A stretch of 64,000 nt of DNA from Bacillota bacterium (GTDB lineage: Bacteria; Bacillota; Clostridia; Oscillospirales; Acutalibacteraceae), in the NCBI GenBank assembly GCA_023416955.1, contig JAEZGM010000038.1, positions 18,868-82,867 on the forward strand, written 5' to 3'. Of the stretch, positions 25,093 through 34,639 are shown piece after piece (position 1 is the stretch's first letter; each line of letters opens with the position of its first letter). The notes beneath the pieces are model-generated. The model was given only the letters and a program-made list of their open reading frames with translations, had not been told where the DNA came from and did not search any database. The translations under genes were made by a program, and so were the position numbers.

Positions 25093-26250
25093 ATGAAGAG
25101 ATCTATTTCCATATTAGGTTCCACAGGCTCTATCGGTACACAGACTTTGGACGTTGTCCGCGGTTTGAATCTGCGTGTTTGTGCATTGGCTGCAAATTCC
25201 AATATTGCCCTGCTGGAAAACCAAATCAGGGAGTTCAAACCGCAACTCGTTGCGGTTTTTGACTTAAATGCGGCAAAAAATCTGAAGCTGGCCGTCTCAG
25301 ACATGCCGGTGAAGATTGTGCAGGGCATGGATGGCCTGTGCGAAGCCGCAGCTTATCAGGCTGCCGATGCCGTATTAAACTCTGTCGTCGGCATGGTCGG
25401 ATTGAAGCCGACGCTGGCAGCCATTCACGCAAAAAAAGATGTTGCGCTGGCAAACAAAGAAACACTGGTGGCCGGCGGAGCACTGGTAATGCATGCTGCA
25501 AAGGAATACGGCGTAAACATTTTGCCGGTGGACAGCGAACACTCCGCTGTTTTCCAATGCCTGCAGGGCTGCCCGGGTAAAGGAGCGCTCAAGCGTATTA
25601 TTCTGACGGCTTCCGGCGGGCCTTTCTTCGGCAAAACCCGTGAGGAGCTGGAATGTGTCACACCGGAACAGGCTCTCAGGCACCCGAACTGGAACATGGG
25701 CGCAAAGGTTACGATTGACTCCGCGACCATGATGAACAAAGGGCTTGAAATTATGGAGGCTCGCTGGCTGTTCGATGTTGACCCGTCAAACATTGACGTT
25801 GTCGTGCACCGCGAAAGCGTCGTGCACTCTATGATAGAATATCAGGACAATTCTGTGATTGCCCAGCTTGGTGTGCCGGACATGAGAATTCCCATTCAAT
25901 ACGCGCTGACATGGCCGGAAAGGATGCCCTCCCCGGTAAAGCAGTTGAGTCTTACGCAGTACGGAAACTTATCTTTTTATGAACCTGACGAAAAAACATT
26001 CGAGTGTCTTGCCGTTTGTAAAGAAGCAATCCGGCGCGGCGGCTTGGCGCCTGCGGCGGCAAACGGCGCGAACGAAGCCGCGGTAAAGTTGTTTTTGGAA
26101 AATAAAATTTCGTTTACCGATATCGGCAGGCTGGTTCGAACCGCAATGGAAAATCAACCGGATGCAGTCGTTGCGTCCGTTGATGATATACTAAATACCG
26201 ACCAAATCGCGCGTGACACTGTCATGCGGTTGGCCGGAATGATGAGGTGA
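25093..26250 (+). CDS. dxr: 1-deoxy-D-xylulose 5-phosphate reductoisomerase
   Basis: Second step of the MEP isoprenoid pathway (NADPH- and metal-dependent). 385 residues: GSTGSIGTQTLDVV (NADPH binding, residues 8-21), NKETLVAGG, VDSEHSAVFQCL, the flap PNWNMGAKVTIDSATMMNKG, and HRESVVHSM. The substrate enzyme dxs is encoded at 56605 and the later enzyme ispG two genes downstream. Confidence 0.97.
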   Translation: MKRSISILGSTGSIGTQTLDVVRGLNLRVCALAANSNIALLENQIREFKPQLVAVFDLNAAKNLKLAVSDMPVKIVQGMDGLCEAAAYQAADAVLNSVVGMVGLKPTLAAIHAKKDVALANKETLVAGGALVMHAAKEYGVNILPVDSEHSAVFQCLQGCPGKGALKRIILTASGGPFFGKTREELECVTPEQALRHPNWNMGAKVTIDSATMMNKGLEIMEARWLFDVDPSNIDVVVHRESVVHSMIEYQDNSVIAQLGVPDMRIPIQYALTWPERMPSPVKQLSLTQYGNLSFYEPDEKTFECLAVCKEAIRRGGLAPAAANGANEAAVKLFLENKISFTDIGRLVRTAMENQPDAVVASVDDILNTDQIARDTVMRLAGMMR

Positions 26251-26258
26251 TTTAAATT

Positions 26259-27326
26259 ATTAATGTAGTTTTAGCAATCATTGCTATTCTTCTGTTTGGA
26301 TTTATTATTTTTATTCATGAATTCGGCCATTTCTTTACCGCAAAGCTGTCCGGAATTCGTGTGAATGAGTTTGCAATCGGTATGGGCCCTGCGCTTTTCC
26401 ACTTTACAAAAGGTGAAACGCAGTATACTCTCCGTGCTTTCCCAATCGGCGGCTACTGCGCAATGGAAGGGGAAGACGAAGACAGCGAGGACGAGCGCGC
26501 GTTCAATAAAAAGCCTATTTGGAAGCGTGTTCTTGTTGTCGTAATGGGCGCCGTTATGAATGTTCTTCTCGGCTTAATATTGATGATGATCATTCTGGTA
26601 CAGCAGCCTGCGTTCAACTCCACCACGATTGCGAAATTCAATGATGGAGCCGCCACGCAGGCTGCGGGCTTACAGGTAGGTGATACGTTTACCAGCGTTG
26701 ACGGCTACCGGATTTACGGTGACCGTGACCTTAGCTTTGCCCTTTCCACGGCCAACCCGAATAAAGTTGACCTCCAGATTATTCGTAACGGGAAACCGAT
26801 GGAATTTAAGGATGTAAAGTTCAACACGAAAACAACAGACGGCAAGAAAATCCTCGCGCTCGATTTCTATGTGGAAGCGGTTCCGAAGAATGTGGGAACG
26901 CTGATTGTAAAGTCTGGGCAGGATACCGTCTCAACCGTGCGCATTGTCTGGTTCAGCCTGGTAGGGCTCGTGAGCGGAAAATTTAGCATGAATGACATTG
27001 CGGGCCCTGTTGGGGCCGCTAATGCGATTGGTGAAGCTGCGAGTATCGGTCTTCAGCAGAGCTTTGTTGCCGCGCTCAACAATATTCTAATGATGATGAT
27101 GATGATCACCGTCAACCTGGGCGTTGTAAATCTTCTGCCGTTCCCGGCGCTTGACGGCGGCAGACTGGTATTTCTGATTGTGGAGGGAATCCGCCGTAAG
27201 CCGGTTAACCCGAAGTACGAGGGCTGGGTGAACGCGGCAGGGTTCTTTGTGCTGATCGGTTTTATGGTGCTCGTCACCTACAGTGATATTTTAAGGTTGG
27301 TAACAGGAAAAGGACTGGGGTCATAA
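26259..27326 (+). CDS. rseP: RIP metalloprotease RseP/RasP, apparently starting at AUU
   Basis: Site-2 intramembrane protease that cleaves anti-sigma factors and signal peptide remnants. HEFGH is at residues 20-24, a PDZ domain at about 130-190, and the second active-site motif FPALDGGRL near 290. The frame upstream is closed by TAA at 26253, and no ATG, GTG or TTG exists before the HEFGH. The first ATG, at 26361, would delete the active site. ATT at 26259 has GAGGTGA 8 bp upstream and gives a standard N-terminus (NVVLAIIAILLFGF), so I infer AUU initiation. A sequence error is the alternative. Confidence 0.85.
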   Translation: MNVVLAIIAILLFGFIIFIHEFGHFFTAKLSGIRVNEFAIGMGPALFHFTKGETQYTLRAFPIGGYCAMEGEDEDSEDERAFNKKPIWKRVLVVVMGAVMNVLLGLILMMIILVQQPAFNSTTIAKFNDGAATQAAGLQVGDTFTSVDGYRIYGDRDLSFALSTANPNKVDLQIIRNGKPMEFKDVKFNTKTTDGKKILALDFYVEAVPKNVGTLIVKSGQDTVSTVRIVWFSLVGLVSGKFSMNDIAGPVGAANAIGEAASIGLQQSFVAALNNILMMMMMITVNLGVVNLLPFPALDGGRLVFLIVEGIRRKPVNPKYEGWVNAAGFFVLIGFMVLVTYSDILRLVTGKGLGS

Positions 27327-28369
27327 TGAGAAAATCAAGGACAGTTTACGCGGGCGGTGTGCCGATCGGCGGCGGAGCAAAGGTAACGGTTCAGTCCATG
27401 CTGAATGTACCGTCAACCGATTTGGAAGGCAGTGTCAGGCAGGCTGTGGAGCTGGAACAGGCGGGCTGTGAGATTATTCGTGCCGCTATCCCCAATATGG
27501 AAGCGGTGAAGCTGATTCCGGCCATAAAAGGTGCGGTGAAAATTCCGTTGGTTGCCGATATTCATTTTGACTATCGTCTTGCGCTGGAGTCCGTGGCCGC
27601 GGGAATTGATAAAATTCGGATTAATCCCGGCAACATCGGCTCCGAATCCAGAGTGAAGGCGGTTGCCGATGCCTGCCGGGCTAAAAATATCCCCATTCGC
27701 ATCGGGGTGAATTCCGGGTCACTGGAAAAGGAAATTTTGGCGAAATACGGTGGCCCGACCCCGGAAGCGCTTGTGGAAAGCGCAATGTACCACGCTTCGC
27801 TGCTTGAAAAATATGACTTTCATGATATCGTCATATCCATTAAATCCTCCGATGTGGACACGATGATATGTGCCTACGAGCTTGCCGCGCAGCGATGTGA
27901 TTATCCGCTGCATCTTGGTGTTACGGAGGCCGGTACCGAACGAATGGGACTGTTGAAGTCCGCAATCGGCATCGGTTCCCTTTTGCAGCGCGGCATTGGC
28001 GATACCATACGGGTATCGCTGACCGCCGACCCTGTCTGCGAAGTGGCGGCAGGGTACGACATTTTAAAAGCGCTGAATCTGCAGCAGACAGGAATTCAGT
28101 TTGTTTCCTGCCCGACCTGTGGAAGAACGCGGATTGATTTAATCGGCATTGCCAATGAAGTGGAACGGCGTCTTGCCGGAAACCCGAAAAATATTAAGGT
28201 AGCTGTAATGGGCTGCGCGGTAAACGGCCCGGGCGAGGCCCGCGAGGCCGATATAGGGATTGCCGGCGGCGACAGTGTGGGACTGATCTTTAAAAAAGGG
28301 GAAATTGTTCGAAAAGTTCCCGAGGACGAATTGGTAGATTGTTTAATGGAAGAGATTGACAAACTGTAA
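27326..28369 (+). CDS. ispG: 4-hydroxy-3-methylbut-2-enyl diphosphate synthase
   Basis: Fe-S enzyme of the MEP pathway acting after IspF. 347 residues: a TIM barrel N-terminal part (VQSMLNVPSTDLEGSVRQ, then IPLVADIHFDYRLAL), and a C-terminal cluster domain with SCPTCGRT and MGCAVNGPGEA, giving the three cysteines (two in CxxC, one in GC). Its ATG overlaps the rseP TAA. It occupies the place of proS in the B. subtilis order. Confidence 0.96.
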   Translation: MRKSRTVYAGGVPIGGGAKVTVQSMLNVPSTDLEGSVRQAVELEQAGCEIIRAAIPNMEAVKLIPAIKGAVKIPLVADIHFDYRLALESVAAGIDKIRINPGNIGSESRVKAVADACRAKNIPIRIGVNSGSLEKEILAKYGGPTPEALVESAMYHASLLEKYDFHDIVISIKSSDVDTMICAYELAAQRCDYPLHLGVTEAGTERMGLLKSAIGIGSLLQRGIGDTIRVSLTADPVCEVAAGYDILKALNLQQTGIQFVSCPTCGRTRIDLIGIANEVERRLAGNPKNIKVAVMGCAVNGPGEAREADIGIAGGDSVGLIFKKGEIVRKVPEDELVDCLMEEIDKL

Positions 28370-28383
28370 AGGATGAATACCCC

Positions 28384-31300
28384 GTGAAAACATTTGGTGA
28401 ATTTTTCGGCAGCTACATAGAGACGGACAGGCTTCCCGACGCGGTGAGGGGTGGCCTGATTTCACAGCTGCAAATTGACAGCAACAATCGAATTATTACC
28501 GCGGAAGTGGCGTTTCCATCTTTGGTGGAACGCCGCGTGCTTTATGATGTGGAAAATAAGATTGTATCCTGTAAAGACCTGAAGCTTGCCAAGGCAAATA
28601 TTCTTCCCAAATTCCCATCCGAAAGCTTCTGTGTGGAATATTACCCCAATCTGGTATTGGAGCTGAAACGGCGGGAAGCCAGCATTAACGGTACTCTCAC
28701 GGATTCCGCCGCACGAATGGAGAACGATACCCTGATCATTACGCTGACACATGGCGGACAGGATTTATTGCAGTCCCGCCGTGTGGATCATACAATTTCA
28801 AAAATGATTCAGGAAGAGTTCGGCATCCGGCTTAAAGTGGAATTTGACGGCGTGCTGTCTATTGACAGTAACAGCACGGTTTACATAGAAAAACAGCAGA
28901 AGGTACAGGAAAAGAAACAGCGCGAAGCGATCGTGGAAGAGGTAGAAGGTTATGAGACGAGCCTGAACCGCCAGTACGCGCCGAAGACCATCAGCGTACG
29001 AAGCGGCGACATGTTGATGCCAACCATTATTCCGGAGAGCATCCGCGATCTTTACGGGCGCGCCTCCAAATCGAAGCCGATTCCGATCAGCAGGGTGACA
29101 CCGGATATCGGAAGCGTCACAATCTGGGGCGAGATTTTCTCTATTACAGACAAGCTGACGCGCGATCAGCAGCGTAAGATTTATTCGATCAATATCACCG
29201 ATTACACCGGCTCCATGACGTTGAAAATCATCGAAATGACCGCGCAGTGCAAAGCGCTGGATACGCTGAAGCAGGGCATGAGCATCGTGGTGCGCGGCGA
29301 TGTGGAATATGACAAATACGATCATGAAATCGTGCTTCGCCCCAAAAGTATCAGTACGGCGGAGCAGGTAAAGGTGGTTGACAAGGCAGATGTAAAGCGT
29401 GTGGAGCTTCATCTGCATACGACCATGTCAAGTATGGACGGCGTTAATTCTGCCGCCGACCTGATTACGCGTGCTGCCGACTGGGGACACCGGGCAATTG
29501 CGATTACCGACCACGGTGTGGCACAGGCGTTTCCGGAAGCGATGAATACTGCGGAAAGCCTGAAAAAGAAGGGCAAAGAGATTAAGGTTATTTACGGGGT
29601 GGAGGCATATTTCGTAAACGACCTGGTTCCCGCCGTCAAAGGGGAATCCGATGAACCGCTGAACGGAGAATTCATTTCTTTCGATATTGAAACAACGGGG
29701 TTAAGCCCCAATAATGACCGCATTACGGAAATCGGCGCGGTACGAATCCGAAACGGCGAAATCGTAGAAAGCTTTGATACGTTCGTAGACCCGGAGCGCC
29801 CGATTCCGTCCAAAATTACGGAGCTGACCGGGATTACTGATGAAATGGTGCGCGGGGCGCCCTCCGAAAAGGAAGCAATTGCGTCCTTTTATCAGTTCTG
29901 CGGCAAAAATACGGTTCTGCTTGCCCATAACGCGGAGTTTGATACTTCCTTTATCCGGGTTGCAGCAAAGCGAAACGGCATGGATTTTGATTATACCTAT
30001 ATCGATACGGTTCCGATGTGCCGTTCCATGCTGAAAGACATTAAGAACTGTAAGCTGGACACGGTTGCAAAATATTTAAAGCTGGATCCGTTCAATCATC
30101 ACCGTGCCAGTGACGACGCCACGGTTCTGGGTAAAATTTTTATTAATCTGGTGAACCGGCTTCAGGAGGATATGCAGGCGAAAACGGTGATGGACATTAA
30201 CTCCTCACTCGCCGGCGGTGACCCGAAAAAAATGAGATCCTATCATCAGATTATTCTGGTGAAGAATCAGACCGGCCTGAAAAATCTGTATAGATTGATT
30301 TCCAAGGCACATCTGGAGTATTTTTACCGCAATCCGCGCATACCCAAAAGCGAACTGATGAAGTACCGCGAGGGATTGTTGATTGGCAGCGCCTGTGAAG
30401 CGGGTGAGTTGTACCGCGCAATTGTATCGGCTCAGCCGTGGGAAACACTCTGCGAAATCGCGAATTTTTACGATTACCTTGAGATTCAGCCGCTGGGAAA
30501 CAATGAATTCATGGTGCGCGACGGAGCGGTTCCAAACGAGGAAAAGCTGAAAGAGTTCAACCGTACGATCATTCGGCTTGGCGAAAAATTGAATAAGCCC
30601 GTGGTTGCAACCTGTGACGTCCATTTTATGGACCCGAAGGATGGGGATTACCGCAGAATTTTGATGGCGGGGCAGGGCTTTACCGATACGGACAATCAGG
30701 CGCCGCTTTACCTTCGCACCACGGAGGAAATGCTGAAGGAATTTGAATACCTCGGAAAAGAAAAAGCCTATGAGGTTGTGGTTAAGAACACCAATCTGAT
30801 TGCGGATATGACGGAGGAAGTGCGCCCGATTCCCGAAGGTACGTTCCCTCCTTTCATCGAAGGTGCGGAAGAGCAGCTTACATCAATCACATGGAGCCGC
30901 GCGAAAGAAATATACGGCGACCCGCTGCCCGAAATTGTACAGAAGCGCCTTGACCGCGAGCTGGGATCCATTACAAAGCACGGATTTTCCATTCTGTACA
31001 TGACTGCCCAAAAGCTGGTTGCCGATTCGGTGGAGCATGGTTACCTTGTCGGCTCGCGCGGTTCCGTCGGCTCGTCGTTCGTCGCGAACATGTCCGGTAT
31101 TTCCGAAGTGAATCCGCTCGAACCGCACTATGTCTGCCCGAACTGTAAACACAGCGAATTTATTACCGACGGCAGCTACGGCAGCGGCTTTGACCTTCCG
31201 CCGAAAAAATGCCCGGCGTGCGGCGCCGATTACAACCGCGACGGGCACACCATTCCGTTTGAGACCTTTCTTGGCTTTGATGGTGATAAGACGCCCGATA

Positions 31301-32724
31301 TCGACCTGAATTTTTCCGGCGAATATCAGTCCAGCGCCCACCGCTATACAGAAACACTGTTCGGAAAAGACAATGTTTTCAAAGCCGGGACCATCGCTAC
31401 GGTAGCGGACAAAACCGCCATCGGCTTTGTAAAGAAATATGCGGAGGGCAAAGGCATGGTTATGCACCGTGCGGAAGAACTGCGCCTTGCGACCGGCTGT
31501 ACCGGTATCAAGCGCACCACCGGTCAGCACCCCGGCGGCATGGTCGTTGTGCCGAAAGGCATGGATATTTATGATTTCTGCCCGGTGCAGCACCCGGCAA
31601 ATGACCAGAATTCCGACAACATTACAACGCATTTCGACTTCCATTCCATTCATGACACCATCTGCAAGCTGGACGAGCTCGGCCATGATGTGCCGACCAT
31701 TTACCGTTATCTGGAGGACTATACCGGCATTCCCGTGATGGAGGTTTCCATGAGCGACCCCGATGTAATGTCTCTGTTCACTTCCACCGACGCGCTGGGT
31801 GTGACACCGGAGGACATCGATTCGCCGACCGGAACCTTCTCCCTGCCGGAAGTCGGCACCAGTTTCGTGCGCCAGATGCTGATGGATTCCCAGCCGAAAA
31901 CATTTTCCGATTTGCTGCAGCTTTCCGGCCTGTCACACGGAACGGATGTCTGGCTGGGCAACGCACAGGATTTGATTAAAAGCGGGCAGTGCACGATTTC
32001 AGAGGTTATCGGAACGCGTGACAGTATTATGACTTATCTGCTGCTGAAGGGCCTCGAACCCAAAATGGCTTTTAAGATCATGGAGATCGTGCGTAAGGGT
32101 AAGGCAAAAACACTGCTGACGGAAGAGCATATCAACGCGATGAAAGAGCATAATGTGCCTCAATGGTACATTGATTCCTGTATGAAAATCAAATATATGT
32201 TCCCGAAAGCGCATGCCGCGGCCTATATGATTTCGACACTGCGGCTTGGCTGGTACAAGGTACATAAACCGGTTGAATATTATGCCGCCTATTTTACCGT
32301 GCGCGGAGAGGACTTTGACGGCGCAGCCGTGCTGCGGGGGCGCGACGCGGTGCGCCGCCGCATGAATGAAATCACAATGAAAGGCAAGGAAGCAAGCGCA
32401 AAAGAGGAATCGGAATACGCAACCTTCCAGATTGCCAATGAAATGCTGGCGCGCAAAATAGAAGTGCTTCCTGTTGACCTGTTCCGTTCCGACGCCAGAA
32501 AGTACCTGGTGGAGGACGGAAAAATCCGCCTGCCATTCTCGTCTCTGTCCGGTGTGGGCGAATCCGCAGCAAACAGCCTTGCTGCCGCAAAGGACGAAGG
32601 AACGTATATTTCTATTGACGATGTTCAGACGCGCTCCAAAGTGTCAAAATCGGTAATCGAAACATTATCAGCTGCAGGTGTGCTGGCGGGACTGCCGGCC
32701 AGCAGCCAAATGACATTATTTTGA
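28384..32724 (+). CDS. polC: DNA polymerase III alpha subunit, PolC type
   Basis: Main replicative polymerase of low-GC Gram-positives. 1446 residues, GTG start. Order seen: N-terminal domain, an OB-fold region (about 245-330), PHP domain (ELHLHTTMSSMDG, about 341), an inserted DEDD proofreading exonuclease (FDIETTGLS, about 432; HNAEFD), then the C-family polymerase core with zinc-binding CPNC/CPAC pairs (about 918-946), the catalytic PDIDLNFSGE (about 972) and GQHPGGM. It ends QMTLF, a clamp-binding-like peptide (Q-x-x-L-F). Length and order are standard. Confidence 0.98.
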   Translation: MKTFGEFFGSYIETDRLPDAVRGGLISQLQIDSNNRIITAEVAFPSLVERRVLYDVENKIVSCKDLKLAKANILPKFPSESFCVEYYPNLVLELKRREASINGTLTDSAARMENDTLIITLTHGGQDLLQSRRVDHTISKMIQEEFGIRLKVEFDGVLSIDSNSTVYIEKQQKVQEKKQREAIVEEVEGYETSLNRQYAPKTISVRSGDMLMPTIIPESIRDLYGRASKSKPIPISRVTPDIGSVTIWGEIFSITDKLTRDQQRKIYSINITDYTGSMTLKIIEMTAQCKALDTLKQGMSIVVRGDVEYDKYDHEIVLRPKSISTAEQVKVVDKADVKRVELHLHTTMSSMDGVNSAADLITRAADWGHRAIAITDHGVAQAFPEAMNTAESLKKKGKEIKVIYGVEAYFVNDLVPAVKGESDEPLNGEFISFDIETTGLSPNNDRITEIGAVRIRNGEIVESFDTFVDPERPIPSKITELTGITDEMVRGAPSEKEAIASFYQFCGKNTVLLAHNAEFDTSFIRVAAKRNGMDFDYTYIDTVPMCRSMLKDIKNCKLDTVAKYLKLDPFNHHRASDDATVLGKIFINLVNRLQEDMQAKTVMDINSSLAGGDPKKMRSYHQIILVKNQTGLKNLYRLISKAHLEYFYRNPRIPKSELMKYREGLLIGSACEAGELYRAIVSAQPWETLCEIANFYDYLEIQPLGNNEFMVRDGAVPNEEKLKEFNRTIIRLGEKLNKPVVATCDVHFMDPKDGDYRRILMAGQGFTDTDNQAPLYLRTTEEMLKEFEYLGKEKAYEVVVKNTNLIADMTEEVRPIPEGTFPPFIEGAEEQLTSITWSRAKEIYGDPLPEIVQKRLDRELGSITKHGFSILYMTAQKLVADSVEHGYLVGSRGSVGSSFVANMSGISEVNPLEPHYVCPNCKHSEFITDGSYGSGFDLPPKKCPACGADYNRDGHTIPFETFLGFDGDKTPDIDLNFSGEYQSSAHRYTETLFGKDNVFKAGTIATVADKTAIGFVKKYAEGKGMVMHRAEELRLATGCTGIKRTTGQHPGGMVVVPKGMDIYDFCPVQHPANDQNSDNITTHFDFHSIHDTICKLDELGHDVPTIYRYLEDYTGIPVMEVSMSDPDVMSLFTSTDALGVTPEDIDSPTGTFSLPEVGTSFVRQMLMDSQPKTFSDLLQLSGLSHGTDVWLGNAQDLIKSGQCTISEVIGTRDSIMTYLLLKGLEPKMAFKIMEIVRKGKAKTLLTEEHINAMKEHNVPQWYIDSCMKIKYMFPKAHAAAYMISTLRLGWYKVHKPVEYYAAYFTVRGEDFDGAAVLRGRDAVRRRMNEITMKGKEASAKEESEYATFQIANEMLARKIEVLPVDLFRSDARKYLVEDGKIRLPFSSLSGVGESAANSLAAAKDEGTYISIDDVQTRSKVSKSVIETLSAAGVLAGLPASSQMTLF

Positions 32725-32754
32725 TTGACAAAGTGTAGTTTAGTGTGATATTAT
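32725..32754 (+). promoter_or_regulatory. sigma-A promoter of the his operon
   Basis: TTGACA (32725-32730), 18-bp spacer, TATTAT (32749-32754). The 70-nt leader shows no T-box or histidine-codon leader peptide, so the operon's control is not explained by the visible leader. Confidence 0.8.
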
Positions 32755-32798
32755 ATTAGCATACTAAAGTAAAACGCAGTCAGGAGAACGCGGAAGCG

Positions 32799-34001
32799 AT
32801 GAAAAAATATAATAAAATAACACCGGAGGGTACGCAGGATCTTTTGTTCGAGGATTGCCTTGCACGCCGCCATGTCGAGAAAAAGCTTACAGATGTTTTT
32901 TTATCCCGGGGTTATCACGAGGTAGTCACACCGGGACTTGAATTTTACGATGTTTTTCATCCCGAGGTTTCCGGTATCGGGCAGGAAATCATGTATAAGA
33001 CGACGGACCGCCGGGGGCGTCTGGTTGTGGTTCGGCCGGATTCAACGATGCCGATTGCCAGACTTACCGCGACACGGCTGCAGAATCAGCCGAAACCGGT
33101 TCGTTTATTCTATACGCAGCCGGTTTACCGCAACAATCCCGGGTTGACCGGGCGCAGCGACGAAACCGTACAGACTGGCATAGAACTAATTGGCGCTTCG
33201 GGGCTTCGCGCTGATCTGGAGGTCATCGTTACAGCGGTTGAAGCGTTGGAACAGTGTATGCCGGACTTCCGGCTGGAATTGGGGCACGCGGGCTTTTTCC
33301 GGGCACTTGCCGAACAGCTCTCCGTCTCGGACGATACCCGCGAGGATATTCGGCAGGCGATAGAGTCTAAAAATTACGCGGCACTGGATATGATATTGAG
33401 TGCCCTACCGGATACACAGGCGGCAAGGGCTATCCGCAGACTTCCGCGCCTTTTCGGCGGGGAGGAGATTTTTACTCAGGCAATTCCGCTGTGCAGTGAT
33501 GAAAAATCACTGAAAACGCTGGACTACCTGCATGAGCTTTACCGTTCATTGGCAGAACTGGGGCTGAACGACAGGGTCATTGTCGACCTGGGATTGGTGC
33601 AGCGAAACGATTATTATACGGATATTGTTTTCAGCGCTTATGTACCGGAAGTCGGCGACGCTGTTTTGCTCGGCGGGCGTTACGACAACCTGCTCAGCCT
33701 ATTTGACCTTCCCATGCCGGCCATCGGCTTTGCCTGCAATGTGGATGCCATTGCCAGGGTTATGGCGGCGGGCAGCAGTACTCCGCGCATAAAGCCGGCT
33801 GAAATATTGGTTCACGGCGAACCCGGGCACGAAATCGAGGCGCTGCATTATGCGTCCAAACTTTCACGGAAGGGAATTCCGTGCGAGTCCAGCGTTTTTG
33901 AGACGCGGGAGGACGCGCTCGCCTACGCAAAAACATGCGGCATCAGCTCCGTTGTTTTCGTCGGCGAAACCACAACAACTGTAAAGCCGGAGGAAGAATG
34001 A
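32799..34001 (+). CDS. hisZ: ATP phosphoribosyltransferase regulatory subunit
   Basis: HisRS-like paralogue that pairs with the short HisG to form the first enzyme of histidine synthesis. 400 residues with class II synthetase-like motifs (YKTTDRRGRLVVVRPDSTMP, then YTQPVYR and LGGRYDNLL) but without the tRNA-binding domain, as in HisZ. It lies directly upstream of hisG. Start ATG 32799 with AGGAG about 11 bp upstream. Confidence 0.92.
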   Translation: MKKYNKITPEGTQDLLFEDCLARRHVEKKLTDVFLSRGYHEVVTPGLEFYDVFHPEVSGIGQEIMYKTTDRRGRLVVVRPDSTMPIARLTATRLQNQPKPVRLFYTQPVYRNNPGLTGRSDETVQTGIELIGASGLRADLEVIVTAVEALEQCMPDFRLELGHAGFFRALAEQLSVSDDTREDIRQAIESKNYAALDMILSALPDTQAARAIRRLPRLFGGEEIFTQAIPLCSDEKSLKTLDYLHELYRSLAELGLNDRVIVDLGLVQRNDYYTDIVFSAYVPEVGDAVLLGGRYDNLLSLFDLPMPAIGFACNVDAIARVMAAGSSTPRIKPAEILVHGEPGHEIEALHYASKLSRKGIPCESSVFETREDALAYAKTCGISSVVFVGETTTTVKPEEE

Positions 34002-34002
34002 T

Positions 34003-34638
34003 ATGAGACCGCTTAGAATCGCGCTCACAAAGGGAAGGCTAGAGCAAAGCACCGTCGAATTGCTGGAAGCGATCGGCTGTGACTGTACGGCAGTCAGGGA
34101 AAAGGGAAGAAAGCTGATTCTTCCGGTCTCGGATCACCGGTTTGAAGTTGTTCTTGCAAAAGCGGCGGACGTGGTAACGTACGTAGAACACGGCGTATGC
34201 GATTTAGGGGTCGTCGGCAAAGACACCATCATGGAAAATGGCAGCGGGTTTTATGAAGTGCTCGACTTGGGCTTTGGCAAGTGCCACTTTGTACTTGCCG
34301 GGCCGAAGGAGAAGAATTTTTTTAGCGGATACGCCGCGAAAACAATCGCCTCCAAATACCCGAATGTTACCCGGAATTACTTTGAGCAGAAGGCAATGGA
34401 CGTACGGGTAATCAAGATTGAGGGTTCCGTAGAACTGGCCCCGCTTCTGGGCCTTTCCGATGCGATTGTCGATATTATGGAGACCGGAACCACGCTCCGT
34501 GAAAACGGCTTAGAGGTCATTGAAACAATCTGTCCCATTTCGGCCAGGCTGATTGTAAACGCGGCCAGTATGAAGCTTCGCAAAGCGGAGATTGAAACGC
34601 TTGTCGGGCAGTTGGAACGCGCGAAGAAGGAGGGTTAA
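34003..34638 (+). CDS. hisG: ATP phosphoribosyltransferase catalytic subunit (short form)
   Basis: First step of histidine synthesis: condenses ATP and PRPP. 211 residues, the HisZ-dependent short form. RIALTKGRLEQSTVELLEAI and the PRPP loop around VDIMETGTTLRENGL are conserved. GGAGGAAG lies 5 bp upstream of ATG, inside the hisZ end. No C-terminal histidine-binding domain, consistent with HisZ providing feedback control. Confidence 0.95.
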   Translation: MRPLRIALTKGRLEQSTVELLEAIGCDCTAVREKGRKLILPVSDHRFEVVLAKAADVVTYVEHGVCDLGVVGKDTIMENGSGFYEVLDLGFGKCHFVLAGPKEKNFFSGYAAKTIASKYPNVTRNYFEQKAMDVRVIKIEGSVELAPLLGLSDAIVDIMETGTTLRENGLEVIETICPISARLIVNAASMKLRKAEIETLVGQLERAKKEG

Positions 34639-34639
34639 T

